From contig NZ_FMVQ01000020.1 in NCBI RefSeq assembly GCF_900102495.1, forward strand, positions 1-33,009: 33,009 bases of DNA, read 5' to 3'. Source of the DNA: Nitrosospira sp. Nl5 (GTDB lineage Bacteria > Pseudomonadota > Gammaproteobacteria > Burkholderiales > Nitrosomonadaceae). Position 1 is the stretch's first letter. Each line of letters begins with the position of its first letter. The notes beneath the pieces were generated by a model. The model had not been told where the DNA came from and searched no databases. It worked only from the letters and a program-made list of their open reading frames with translations. The translations under genes and the position numbers were made by a program. This document shows positions 1 through 10,800 of this stretch, piece by piece.

Positions 1-5
1 AACGG

Positions 6-347
6 ATGCATGCCAGCCGCAGTGCTTATCGATCCCGCTTCGGGCATGCGGATGAGGATCATGATGCCGATGTTGCCCATGATGCCCATGCCCATGCCCA
101 TCCGTTCCCGCGCAGTCATACGTTTAGGTTTTTAACGCGCCATCCCTACTCGATCGCCATCGGATTGGTGGCCGCGTTGGCAGTGGTGCCGCGCGGGTCA
201 TTGAGCAAAGCGGCGAAAGGCGGTATCGCTCTCACGGCGGGCGTGCTGGGCAGCAAGACCAAGGCGTTAATCATGCGGCAAGTGCTACCCTCCATGGGGT
301 ATTTATTGCGGTCGCATCGTCTGCGGTCACGCAAGCCGCCTTCATGA
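6..347 (+). CDS. Small His-rich hypothetical protein with a hydrophobic C-terminal half
   Basis: I do not recognise this 113-residue protein. Residues 14-36 are rich in His, Asp and Ala, with an alternating Ala-His run encoded by GCCCAT hexamers at 75-101. Residues 46-62 form a hydrophobic stretch, residues 67-82 are Gly/Ala-rich, and the tail is strongly basic (RSHRLRSRK). The layout suggests a small membrane-associated protein with a metal-binding-like His-rich soluble end, which is inference only. The frame opens at the very edge of the window, so the true start could lie upstream. The next gene, a 25-residue membrane peptide, lies about 100 bp downstream on the same strand. The His-rich section could also be simple repeat expansion without metal binding. 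Confidence 0.55.
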   Translation: MHASRSAYRSRFGHADEDHDADVAHDAHAHAHPFPRSHTFRFLTRHPYSIAIGLVAALAVVPRGSLSKAAKGGIALTAGVLGSKTKALIMRQVLPSMGYLLRSHRLRSRKPPS

Positions 348-453
348 CGCCGCTATCCGAAACGAAAATTGGCATTTAAACAAACGCGTCAGGAAAATGA
401 AGAATGATTCCAGGAATATATTTGTCTTTCAGACTTTTCTCCGGGAGATTATC

Positions 454-531
454 ATGGGTAAATATTTTCTAGCTTGGATTTTAGGCGTACCCGCAACTGT
501 TTTAATAATCATCTATCTTTTAATGAATTAA
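454..531 (+). CDS. 25-residue single-span membrane peptide
   Basis: A 26-codon frame begins at ATG 454 and ends in TAA. A good ribosome binding site, GGGAG at 443-447, lies 6 bases upstream. The peptide starts MGKYFLAWILGVPA and continues with an unbroken hydrophobic stretch (Val, Leu, Ile, Tyr), giving one predicted transmembrane helix with Lys3 near the N-terminus. From memory, very short proteins with the pattern MG(K/R)YxLAWxLGVPAxVL recur in proteobacterial genomes as uncharacterised membrane peptides; I know of no assigned function. It is too short for ordinary gene finders, so it may be missing from automated annotation. It is the only candidate gene between the His-rich protein and the EF-hand protein. 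Confidence 0.6.
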   Translation: MGKYFLAWILGVPATVLIIIYLLMN

Positions 532-675
532 GTGATTCCGATCCATATGCTCATTAGCAGGGCAGAGAACAAAGCGAAACCGCGAGAAGGAAAAACTGAA
601 GTGGAAAGGAAAAAATGCCTGGTAAAACCGGAACAAATTCTTTCTGGAGCATAGCAACAAGAAAAGGAAAACATC

Positions 676-975
676 GTGAACTGCGTCTCAATATTGAAAA
701 ACAAAACGGTGCAATTAGTTCTCATATCAACCGCGCAAATTTTCGGGATTTCGTATCCGGTTCATGCTGAAACCCCTACGGAATCCAAGTCACAAGCAAT
801 AGCACCTCCTTGGGAATTATATGACACCGATAAGGATGACTACATAAGCACCGAGGAAGCCGCGGCGCAGAAAATGCCATCTGAAACTTTTGAAGCCCTG
901 GACATTGATCGGGACGGTAGATTAAACAAGGACGAGTTCAGCAAAGCACCCCCAGTCACCGGGACTGGACGCTAG
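676..975 (+). CDS. Secreted EF-hand calcium-binding protein
   Basis: This 99-residue protein starts with GTG at 676, preceded by an A/G-rich AAGGAAAA site. Residues 1-31 look like a signal peptide (basic start, hydrophobic core, cleavage near PVHA-ET), so the product is probably periplasmic. Two EF-hand loops are visible. Loop 1 is D50-T-D52-K-D54-D-Y56-I-S58-T-E-E61, with Asp where Gly is usual at loop position 6. Loop 2 is D76-I-D78-R-D80-G-R82-L-N84-K-D-E87 and fits the consensus. The two loops probably form one paired EF-hand domain that binds Ca2+. No enzymatic domain is present; small EF-hand proteins of this kind are usually of unknown role. aroK begins 110 bp downstream on the same strand but is probably separately transcribed. 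Confidence 0.75.
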   Translation: MNCVSILKNKTVQLVLISTAQIFGISYPVHAETPTESKSQAIAPPWELYDTDKDDYISTEEAAAQKMPSETFEALDIDRDGRLNKDEFSKAPPVTGTGR

Positions 976-1072
976 CAATGGCCTGACGGGAGGGGAGAGG
1001 GTAGATCAAAAGATACTGGCGGTACGAGTAACCAGCACGATTTTGTATATACGCGCGTGATGGCATTTCCGC

Positions 1073-1078
1073 TACAAT
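1073..1078 (+). promoter_or_regulatory. Possible -10 element upstream of aroK
   Basis: TACAAT matches the sigma-70 -10 consensus at five of six bases and lies 7 bases before the aroK ATG at 1086. I see no good -35 hexamer at 16-18 bp spacing. If it is real, transcription would begin at or next to the start codon, giving a leaderless or near-leaderless message, which would explain the absence of a ribosome binding site there. Confidence 0.25.
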
Positions 1079-1085
1079 TACGCGC

Positions 1086-1673
1086 ATGAATTCCACTAAT
1101 GTAACAGTGGCGTTAAATGACGCCACAAATGACGCAAGGGAGGTAAGCAGCGGTAGCATTTTCCTGGTGGGCATGATGGGCGCGGGGAAAACGACTATCG
1201 GCAAACTTCTCGCCAACTTTCTGAATAAAACATTTTTAGACTCGGATCGCGAAATTCAAAAACGGACCGGGGTCAGCATACCGGTAATTTTTGAAATTGA
1301 AGGAGAAGCAGGTTTTCGCAAGCGTGAAACAGAAATGTTATTGGAACTTGTGAAAAGCAAAAATATCGTACTTGCCACGGGAGGCGGCGCAGTGATAAGC
1401 ACCGAGAACCGTAAGCTATTGAAGCACAGTGGCACCGTGGTATATCTCCGCGCAACAGTTGATGATTTATGGCGGCGCACCCGGCAGGACAAAAACCGTC
1501 CATTGCTTCAAACCTCGGATCCGCGCAGAAAACTGACTGAGCTCTATAATCAGCGTGATCCACTTTATCTTGAAACGGCGCATATTGTGGTCGAGAGCGG
1601 GAAACGGAGCGCACGTTATTTAGCACAATTGTTAGCTCAACAATTGGTTTGCTCTGATTTGAGAATAAAATGA
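1086..1673 (+). CDS. aroK: Shikimate kinase
   Basis: AroK phosphorylates shikimate with ATP to shikimate-3-phosphate in the cytoplasm, the fifth step of chorismate and aromatic amino-acid synthesis. The P-loop GMMGAGKTT is at residues 29-37. The DSDREI segment matches the family's DxD/shikimate-binding region, ATGGGAV is the conserved Gly motif, and the lid region contains NRPLL. At 195 residues it is about 20 longer than usual because of a 22-residue N-terminal extension. No Shine-Dalgarno sequence precedes the ATG at 1086. A strong AAGGGAGG lies inside the frame at 1136-1143 but has no good start codon after it, so the upstream ATG is kept. aroB, often found next to aroK in proteobacteria, is absent here. 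The gene converges with def. Confidence 0.93.
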   Translation: MNSTNVTVALNDATNDAREVSSGSIFLVGMMGAGKTTIGKLLANFLNKTFLDSDREIQKRTGVSIPVIFEIEGEAGFRKRETEMLLELVKSKNIVLATGGGAVISTENRKLLKHSGTVVYLRATVDDLWRRTRQDKNRPLLQTSDPRRKLTELYNQRDPLYLETAHIVVESGKRSARYLAQLLAQQLVCSDLRIK

Positions 1674-1680
1674 AAAGCTG

Positions 1681-1697
1681 TCCGGCAGCCTGCCGGA
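1681..1697. terminator. Hairpin between convergent aroK and def
   Basis: TCCGGC (1681-1686) and GCCGGA (1692-1697) form a perfect 6-bp GC-rich stem around a 5-base loop. It lies 7 bp after aroK and 84 bp beyond the def stop. Read leftward, the hairpin is followed by CAGCTTTTCATTTTATTC, a T-rich tail, so it best fits a terminator for the leftward smc-def run. It may serve both directions. A second inverted repeat, CAATTGTT/AACAATTG (1626-1646), sits inside the end of aroK. Confidence 0.5.
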
Positions 1698-1781
1698 TTC
1701 AGGTTTAAGGAACCAAAGCGGAAAAGTGCGCGGATGAGGCCAAATTTAGAGGTTTAGAGGTATTTAGGCACACTTTCCCCC

Positions 1782-2315
1782 TTACTCGTCCATTGGCGCC
1801 TGACCTGGAAACAGCACGTCGGTAAAACCGAAAGTACGGAAATCCGTGATCCGCATAGGGTAGAGAATTCCTTGCAAGTGATCGCACTCGTGTTGGACCA
1901 CGCGGGAATGAAACCCTTCCACGGTACGATCTATAGGTCTACCGTACTGATCCGAACCCCGATAACGCAGCTTGGCAAAACGCGGCACCATGCCACGCAT
2001 GCCCGGAACGCTGAGACAACCCTCCCAGTCCTGCTCCGTTTCCTGTGTAAGAGGAGTTAGCTCCGGATTCACCAGCACCGTATAAGGCACCTCCTCCGCA
2101 TCGGGATAACGTGGATTGCGTTTCACACCGAATATCACAACCTGAAGGCCGGCTCCTATCTGGGGGGCGGCCAGGCCGGCACCGTCCAGCGCTTCCATCG
2201 TTTCATGCATATCCTGAATCAAGGTGTCGAGCTCGGGCGTACCGAATTTCTTCACCTTCTGGGCCAATTCCAGCAAGCGGGGATCGCCCATTTTCAATAC
2301 CGGCCTAATCGCCAT
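1782..2315 (-). CDS. def: Peptide deformylase
   Basis: This is a metal-dependent (Fe2+/Zn2+) hydrolase that removes the formyl group from the N-terminal Met of new proteins. All three family motifs are present in the 177 residues: GAGLAAPQ (46-52 region), EGCLS with metal ligand Cys100, and QHECDH with ligands His142 and His146 and catalytic Glu143. The start is ATG at 2315, overlapping the end of the phosphorylase gene by 11 bp, so the two are probably translationally coupled. It is the last gene of the leftward run and is followed by a T-rich hairpin. No fmt neighbour is visible, whereas def is often paired with fmt, so this may be a second deformylase copy in the genome. Confidence 0.93.
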   Translation of the reverse strand: MAIRPVLKMGDPRLLELAQKVKKFGTPELDTLIQDMHETMEALDGAGLAAPQIGAGLQVVIFGVKRNPRYPDAEEVPYTVLVNPELTPLTQETEQDWEGCLSVPGMRGMVPRFAKLRYRGSDQYGRPIDRTVEGFHSRVVQHECDHLQGILYPMRITDFRTFGFTDVLFPGQAPMDE

Positions 2316-3051
2316 TTAGCTGTACCACACGTTCGAGAATATTCCTCACTCTAACCATCGCTTTTTCCAGTACAGCATGGGCATCTTCCAGGTGGATGGC
2401 ATGAGCGCTTGTTTCACGACCAGCTGCGTAGTTTGCCACTACCGCGACGGCGGCGTAGCATAGGCCCAATTCTTTAGCCAGTGCCGCTTCCGGCATACCG
2501 GTCATCCCCACCATGTCTGTGCCGTCCCGCTCCAGCCGGTTGATCTCCGCTGCGGTTTCCAGGCGCGGCCCCTGCGTCGCGCCATAGACACCGCCGTTTA
2601 TGACGTTCTCACCCACCTGTTTTGCCGCTTCCAGCAGGCATTTTCGCGTTATCTGGCAATATGGTTCTGTAAAATCAGTATGGGTAACCGGACTGTCTAT
2701 GCCTTCGTAATAAGTATACTTGCGGCCATGGGTGTAATCAATGATCTGGTCAGGAATAGCAATCATGCCGGGGGTGAAATCGGCACGAATCCCACCCACG
2801 GACGCGACCGATATGACCCGTGTAGGGTCCAGTGACTGCAGGGCCCACAAGTTGGCGCGATAATTTACCGTATGTGGCGGAATAGTATGGCCGTATCCGT
2901 GGCGCGCAAGGAACACAACTTCATTGTCATTGATTTTGCCAAAAGTCAGCGGACCAGATGGCTCTCCGTAGGGCGTTCTCATAAGTTGCCGATGCGATAT
3001 TTCAAGGCATGCGAGCTGCGTCATACCGGTGCCGCCGATGATTGCAAGCAT
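2305..3051 (-). CDS. S-methyl-5'-thioinosine (or thioadenosine) phosphorylase, PNP/MTAP family
   Basis: The enzyme would cleave the methylthio-nucleoside by-product of polyamine or quorum-signal synthesis with phosphate, giving 5-methylthioribose-1-phosphate and a free purine. Family signatures in the 248 residues are IIGGTG (4-9), the phosphate-binding RHG segment (50-52), [10 protein letters not shown] (58-67), SVGGI (84-88) and [14 protein letters not shown] (157-170). The base-pocket segment reads VVANYAAG (204-211). Adenine-specific MTAPs have Asp in the aligned position (ATDYD-type), whereas 6-oxopurine phosphorylases have Asn. Asn207 here therefore suggests methylthioinosine specificity, as in Pseudomonas aeruginosa PA3004, and fits the adjacent hpt that would salvage the released hypoxanthine. 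The substrate assignment is inference. It lies 40 bp after hpt and overlaps def. Confidence 0.85.
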   Translation of the reverse strand: MLAIIGGTGMTQLACLEISHRQLMRTPYGEPSGPLTFGKINDNEVVFLARHGYGHTIPPHTVNYRANLWALQSLDPTRVISVASVGGIRADFTPGMIAIPDQIIDYTHGRKYTYYEGIDSPVTHTDFTEPYCQITRKCLLEAAKQVGENVINGGVYGATQGPRLETAAEINRLERDGTDMVGMTGMPEAALAKELGLCYAAVAVVANYAAGRETSAHAIHLEDAHAVLEKAMVRVRNILERVVQLNGD

Positions 3052-3091
3052 ATTATTCAGTCAAAAAATTGGGTATAGAGAAAATACAGGC

Positions 3092-3637
3092 TTAATCTTT
3101 CACTGCGTAAATCGCCGGTAAATTACGCCATGCGCCGTGTATATCCATCCCGAAACCAAACGCATAGCGATCCGGTAACACGACGCCAACAAAATTCGCG
3201 CTAATCGGCTTCGGCCTGCCGATATCCTTTTCGGCAAAAACCGCACTGTAAAAGGCGGCCGCACCTTGTTTCACGACCCAGTCCCGAATTGCCGCAAGCG
3301 TAATCCCCTCGTCAAGAACATCATCCAGCACCAGGACCACCCTGTCCCTGACGTCTTCATGAGGCGCGACCTTCCAATTAATTTTGCCACCCCGGATTTC
3401 ATTATTGTAGCGGCTGACGTGGAGATAATCGAAATTAAGCGGAAATTCGAGTAGCGGGAGCAACTGTCCTGTAAATACCACGGCCCCGCCCATTACGCTT
3501 AGTACCAGGGGATACTGGTCGGATAGCTCCGTCGTAATATCCACCGCCATGCGTTTGACGGTGTGTGATACGGCGGCAGGAGAGAATATCTGCTCTGCTG
3601 TGCCGAGTATTCTCTTTGCCTCTTCGGACGAAAGCAT
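3092..3637 (-). CDS. hpt: Hypoxanthine-guanine phosphoribosyltransferase
   Basis: The enzyme transfers phosphoribose from PRPP to hypoxanthine or guanine, giving IMP or GMP in purine salvage. The PRPP-binding loop VLDDVLDEGITL is at residues 103-114, and the LSVMGGAVVF segment (47-56) fits the conserved PPi loop. I chose ATG 3637, giving 181 residues; the open frame also has a TTG one codon upstream at 3640. No clear ribosome binding site is seen. It resembles the HGPRT-like proteins of beta- and gammaproteobacteria (annotated hypoxanthine-guanine phosphoribosyltransferase) more than gpt-type xanthine enzymes. It lies 48 bp after galU and 40 bp before the phosphorylase, whose likely product is its substrate. 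Confidence 0.88.
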   Translation of the reverse strand: MLSSEEAKRILGTAEQIFSPAAVSHTVKRMAVDITTELSDQYPLVLSVMGGAVVFTGQLLPLLEFPLNFDYLHVSRYNNEIRGGKINWKVAPHEDVRDRVVLVLDDVLDEGITLAAIRDWVVKQGAAAFYSAVFAEKDIGRPKPISANFVGVVLPDRYAFGFGMDIHGAWRNLPAIYAVKD

Positions 3638-3685
3638 CAATAAAATTCAGGCAATAGTCACAGAGGAAACCCAATGAATGGCTAA

Positions 3686-4585
3686 TCAGGAAGAGCGCGA
3701 TAATCTTGACGGAGTCCGATAACCTTGAGCACCGAGGTAGTCGGCAAATTCCTGACCCACTTCAGGATGTCCAAGCGCCAGCGCGATAGTCGCCTTGAGA
3801 TAGCCTATCTTGGTTCCACAATCGTACCGGGTTCCAGAAAATTCGTAAGCGAGCGCCCGCTCTTCCTGCAACAGCGAGGCGATGCCGTCGGTCAATTGAA
3901 TTTCTCCGCCCGCACCCGGCTTGACATTCTCCAGATGCTCAAAAATTTTCGGGGTAAGAATGTAGCGGCCTACCACTCCCAGGGTCGATGGCGCATTTTT
4001 GGGCTCGGGTTTTTCCACCATGCCTGTGATGGGATGCAGCCCATTCATTCCCGGTCCGCATTTTACAATGCCGTAATTTACCGTCTCCGCCGGCTCGACA
4101 TTCTGTACTGCCAGTATCGAACAGCCGTTTTGTTCATATACCTTCGTCATCTGCTGCATGATCGGCTCATCGCCTGCCAGCAAATCGTCCGCCAGAAGCA
4201 CCGCGAACGGTTCATTGCCTACCGCTGGACGTGCGCATAATACGGCGTGACCCAGGCCCAACGCTTCAGACTGCCGGATATAGATACAGGGAATGTTTTT
4301 TGGCAGAATACTTCGCAACATTTCAAGGATATCGTTCTTACCGCGTGCCTCCAACTCCCTTTCCATTTCGTAAGCCTTATCAAAATGGTCTTCGATGGCG
4401 CGCTTGTTGCGCCCCGTAATGAAAATCATTTCAGTGATGCCCGCTGCGATAGCTTCTTCCACGGCATACTGGATCAGCGGCTTATCCACGATAGGCATCA
4501 TTTCCTTGGGGCTGGCCTTGGTAGCGGGCAGAAAACGGGTACCCATCCCTGCGACGGGAAAAACAGCTTTGGTTATCTTTGGCAT
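3686..4585 (-). CDS. galU: UTP-glucose-1-phosphate uridylyltransferase
   Basis: GalU makes UDP-glucose from glucose-1-phosphate and UTP for polysaccharide, LPS and trehalose-type pathways. The N-terminal nucleotide-binding segment [20 protein letters not shown] lies at residues 11-30, followed by [15 protein letters not shown]. Later conserved pieces are VEKPEP and GGEIQLTDG. The frame is open 29 codons further upstream to 4672, but that would run into ligA. Starting at ATG 4585 gives [13 protein letters not shown], the usual family N-terminus, and 299 residues. It begins 13 bp after the ligA stop, so it should be co-transcribed with the smc-zipA-ligA genes. Confidence 0.94.
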   Translation of the reverse strand: MPKITKAVFPVAGMGTRFLPATKASPKEMMPIVDKPLIQYAVEEAIAAGITEMIFITGRNKRAIEDHFDKAYEMERELEARGKNDILEMLRSILPKNIPCIYIRQSEALGLGHAVLCARPAVGNEPFAVLLADDLLAGDEPIMQQMTKVYEQNGCSILAVQNVEPAETVNYGIVKCGPGMNGLHPITGMVEKPEPKNAPSTLGVVGRYILTPKIFEHLENVKPGAGGEIQLTDGIASLLQEERALAYEFSGTRYDCGTKIGYLKATIALALGHPEVGQEFADYLGAQGYRTPSRLSRSS

Positions 4586-4598
4586 AAGCACACTCTGT

Positions 4599-6686
<2,088 letters not shown>

Positions 6687-7859
6687 TCATGCAAACAGCC
6701 GCAACGCAATCTCGCCGCCTGCGGGTATATTGCGGGCCAGCATCACAGATTGAATGGCGATTAATTGCTGTTTGATTTTGCCGATGCCGCTATCACTTAG
6801 GAGAACACGATTATCATCCACCATAATACCACCTAGGGCGTCGGAAAAAATTCCGGCGAGATGCATCATTTGATCAAAAACTTGTTCCCCGTTTGCGACT
6901 CTGGGAACATCAAGCAGAAAGGTTATACCATGTGTGGTGAGCGTTCGTATGCTATCGGAAAGAAACGGGGGTGGTTCATGGTTATTGAGGGAAAATAAAA
7001 CAGCATTGCTTTCATCACGGTAATGAAACGCGCCTTCGGGCCCCAATTTGAAGCCCGACGTCTCCGCCAAAACACGGATCTTGGCGCCGGTAAACGGGCT
7101 AGCGTCCTTGCTGATAATGTTGATGCCTATCATGACGTCCACCTTCGCACAAAACTGATCGATCGATAATGCCCTCGCGTATGCTTCCCGGACATCCGGG
7201 CAATCTGCGGCTGCATTCACATTTGCGGCAAAATTTTGCATCATGTCGCGAAATTCCGACAAGGTGACTTCGCTCAGGGGGCCGGCACGATCAGCAAGCT
7301 GCAGACAGCCCTTCACGTTAACATAGCCGCCCTTACCGCTGGTCTCCATTGTAATTTCTTCCCAGAATGCGGCGGCATCTCTTTGCCCTAGCCATCGCAC
7401 CGGTTTGTTGAAGTCGAATTTCCGCTGCAATACCTCTGTCAGATGCGAATCCGCGATTAGCGTCTCACCATTAATGCTAACCACATAGTCTACCGCGTCT
7501 ATAACGCCCTCGCTCACGTTTGACGCCTGCTCAACCGATGTGGCCGGCGCGGGCGGCATGGCATCGAAGGTGGGTGAATCCAGATCTGACTGAACGATTT
7601 CCATCGCCTCAGCTGGTTCCACCTGCGGCTCCACCTGAAAGTCCTGCAGTACTTCTTTGCCGAGTTGTGGCTCGACCCGCCCACCTTCCACGACAGATGT
7701 GTCTGTTCTCAACAGCACATCTTCATGCTTGCGCCCAAATGCTTCCTCCGCGCCACGCCGGAAGCGCCATTGCTGGATCCAGTTAAAGAAAACGACACCC
7801 ATAACCACAATAAGACCAATGGCGATCAGGCTAATTTGCAACTCGCTCATATTCTCCAT
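6687..7859 (-). CDS. zipA: Cell division protein ZipA
   Basis: ZipA is an inner-membrane protein that tethers FtsZ to the membrane at the divisome. Residues 7-27 form one N-terminal transmembrane helix with the short N-terminus outside, followed by a basic patch (QQWRFRRG). A variable acidic/Pro/Gln-rich linker runs to about residue 160. The C-terminal FtsZ-binding domain is at roughly 250-387; its conserved parts are FHYRDESNAVLFSLNN, GITFLLDVPRV and the FxxMxxLAGxFSDALGG helix. The length is 390 residues. ATG 7859 is 5 bp after the smc stop; a second in-frame ATG at 7850 has a GGAG close by. The smc-zipA-ligA order matches other proteobacteria and supports the call despite the family's low sequence conservation. 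Confidence 0.9.
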   Translation of the reverse strand: MENMSELQISLIAIGLIVVMGVVFFNWIQQWRFRRGAEEAFGRKHEDVLLRTDTSVVEGGRVEPQLGKEVLQDFQVEPQVEPAEAMEIVQSDLDSPTFDAMPPAPATSVEQASNVSEGVIDAVDYVVSINGETLIADSHLTEVLQRKFDFNKPVRWLGQRDAAAFWEEITMETSGKGGYVNVKGCLQLADRAGPLSEVTLSEFRDMMQNFAANVNAAADCPDVREAYARALSIDQFCAKVDVMIGINIISKDASPFTGAKIRVLAETSGFKLGPEGAFHYRDESNAVLFSLNNHEPPPFLSDSIRTLTTHGITFLLDVPRVANGEQVFDQMMHLAGIFSDALGGIMVDDNRVLLSDSGIGKIKQQLIAIQSVMLARNIPAGGEIALRLFA

Positions 7860-7864
7860 GTCAG

Positions 7865-10800
7865 TCAGGTCACCATCGCAGCATCGCTCAGTCTGACAGC
7901 TTCTTCGATTTCTACTGCGACCACGCGTGAGACACCCTGTTCCTGCATGGTGACACCTATCAATTGCTGTGCCATTTCCATGGTGATTTTATTGTGGCTG
8001 ATGAATACAAACTGAGTATGGCGCGACATCTGCTTCACCAGATTGCAGAAACGCTCGGTATTGCTGTCATCGAGAGGGGCATCCACCTCATCCAGCAGGC
8101 AAAATGGCGCCGGATTAAGCTGGAACAGTGAAAACACGAGGGCCAGCGCTGTCAAGGCTTTTTCACCGCCGGAGAGCAAATGGATAGAGCTGTTCTTCTT
8201 ACCCGGCGGCTGCGCAAAAATCTGGATGCCTGAATCAAGAATTTCTTCGCCCCTTAATATCAGCTTTGCTTGCCCGCCGCCGAATATAGTAGGAAATACC
8301 TCAGCCAGGTGAGCGTTTACCTTATCGACGGTCTCCAGCAGACGTTCACGGGTTTCACGGTCTATCCGTCGAATTGCATTTTCCAGGGTTTCAACCGCTT
8401 CCTTCAAGTCCTGCGATTGTAAGTCAAGATAAGCCTTGCGCGTCTGAGAAGATTGCAACTCCTCCAGCGCAACAAGGTTCACCGCCCCTAGGGCGGCAAT
8501 TTCGGTGTTGAGACGATTAATCTCCACCTGCAATGCGGAAGGCCGCTTTTTCCCATGAGATCGTATTAATTCCTCCTCGTCGGCTCCCGCCTCTTTTAAT
8601 TGCTCGTCGAATTGGTTCTCGGTAATTCGCGCCTCCTGCTCCTTGAGACGCGCATGGTTAATGGATTCTCGCAACGGATGCAACTTCTGCTCGGAAGTCA
8701 TGCGCTCGTGCTCTATGCGGCGCAAATCATTGGCCGCATCTTCCAGGGCGTGGCGTATCGCTGCCAGTTCCTGTTCCCTATGTTCACGAAGCGTCAGCCA
8801 TTCCTGAAGGAGGCTGTTCAACCGCGCTTCATCAAAGCTTCCTTGCTCAGTCTGGAATTTATCCAGGCTGGTTCTGAGCGCAACGATATTCTCGCCGATG
8901 ATATGGACAGAATTCTCCAGCTCGGCAATTTTATTCTGACAGGTTTTCTCCGAAAACTCCGCTTCCTGCATTTCCCTCGCCGCGTTCTGCGCAAGCTGAC
9001 GCTGTGTATGGAGAAACTGTTCCGCTGCCGCGGCGGCCAGCTTTTCCTTTTGCACCTGTTCCTGCAGAATCCCGATCTCAATCCCGTATTCCGCCAATTT
9101 TGTTTCGGCGTCCTGCTTTCTGGAAGTTTCCGCCGCCGCCTGCTGCCCAATTTCCGCCAGCTCATTGTCAATCTGACTGTGTCGCTGGCTAGCACGCTCG
9201 CCTAATTGCGTGAGCTTCAACACCTGCATTTGCGCGTCATGGTGCTGTTGCTGGAGCTGCCCGGTATCGTAACGCAAGCGAGATAAAGATGATTCCAGTT
9301 CGTGACAGGTTTCTTCCGCTGTCTCCAGCGCGAATTTCTCAACAGACAGACTGACCCGCAATGCGTCCGCTTCGATTTTAATCTGGACTATCTCTCGTTG
9401 CCGTGCCAGCGTCCCATGCAATTGTGAATCAGGCGCATAATAAGTCAGGCTGTGGTGCGTAAGAATATGGCCTTCACGCGTTACCAGCACTTCGCGGGAA
9501 GAAAGTTTCGTTCGTTGCAAGAGCCCGTCCCGCACGCCCTCGACCACAAATACACCGCTTAACCATTCATCCAGCACGGCTTTTATTCCTGCATTATCAC
9601 AAACCAGATATTGAGATAGCGGCGTCCAGCCTTCCTTGTCCCGAGGCATATCCGGCATATCCGTCACTGGCTCGCTCCGTGCTGATTGTCCCCCAGGCTC
9701 AAACAATGCCCATTTTCCGGGGGGCAAATCATCCTCCCAGTCGCGCGTGGTTTCCAGCTGCTCAAGCTGGGCGCTGTTCAGACGTTCGCGCAGCACCGCT
9801 TCAAGCGCGTCTTCCCATCCCTTTTCAACCTGAATGCTTTGCCATAGACGTGGTAACGCTTCCAATTGATACTTGGCAAGCCACGCACTCAATCCCTGGC
9901 TACCTTCGAGCCGATGCTGCAAGCGCTGCAGGGCGTCGAGTCGAGCTTCCGCCTGAATAATCTGCTGCTCCAGCGGCTGCACTTTACATGCGAACTCGCG
10001 TTTGACCTCCTCCGCATTCAACCGCAGGCTTTCAGTTTGTGCAAGCACTTCCTGCTTCTGTTTCAGGTCAGCCGCGGTACTTTCCGTCTCTCGATGCAAG
10101 CGGGATAACGTTTCAATATTTGGCGGGATTAAGGCGCTCCGTTCCCCGAGTAACCGTATGCGACGCGATTCAAGTTGCTGAAAGATTTTTTCGGCATAAG
10201 CCCGGTGGCTTTCTTCCAGTTGCCCCGCCTGCTCAAGCAGCAGCAAACTGCGCTGTGTTTCAGCTAATCTTTCCTGGCATAAACGCAAAGCGGAGTCCGC
10301 CAGCGGTAATTTCTCATTCTCGGTTTTGGCCTTTTGCTTGCCGGCCTCGCGGGCCGATTTTGCGCGTTCGAGTTCTCCGCGCCAGCGGTTCAAGTTGCCA
10401 GCAGTATCTTCCAACTGCTTTTCGTAGTGTTCGAGCTGGTTTCTCACCATCATGATTTGTTGCGCCACACGCTGGCGGCTCTCGCGCAGGTGCTGTATTT
10501 GCTGTTCGACATGCGCCACTTCACCGTTGGCGGCGTAAAGCTCACCCTGCGCCTGGTGCAGGCTATCGCCGACGGCATAATGCTGAGTACGCTTTTCTTC
10601 CAGGCGTTTTTCCGCGTCCCGCAGCCTGGCAGTTTCAGCTTCCAGAGCCGTCTCCAGCGACTGGAACTCTTTTTCCGCAAGAATACGTTGCGCGGTAGCC
10701 TCCTGTTTGCGAGCCCACCACAAAAGATTCTGCGCCATGTGCAGCTGGATTTTCATATTCTTGAACCGGCGGGCCGCCTCGGCCTGTTCTTCCAGCCGCA

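Noticed and set aside
956-1216. Leftward 86-codon frame across the start of aroK
   Set aside because: It is the shadow of the EF-hand and aroK genes with no family features.
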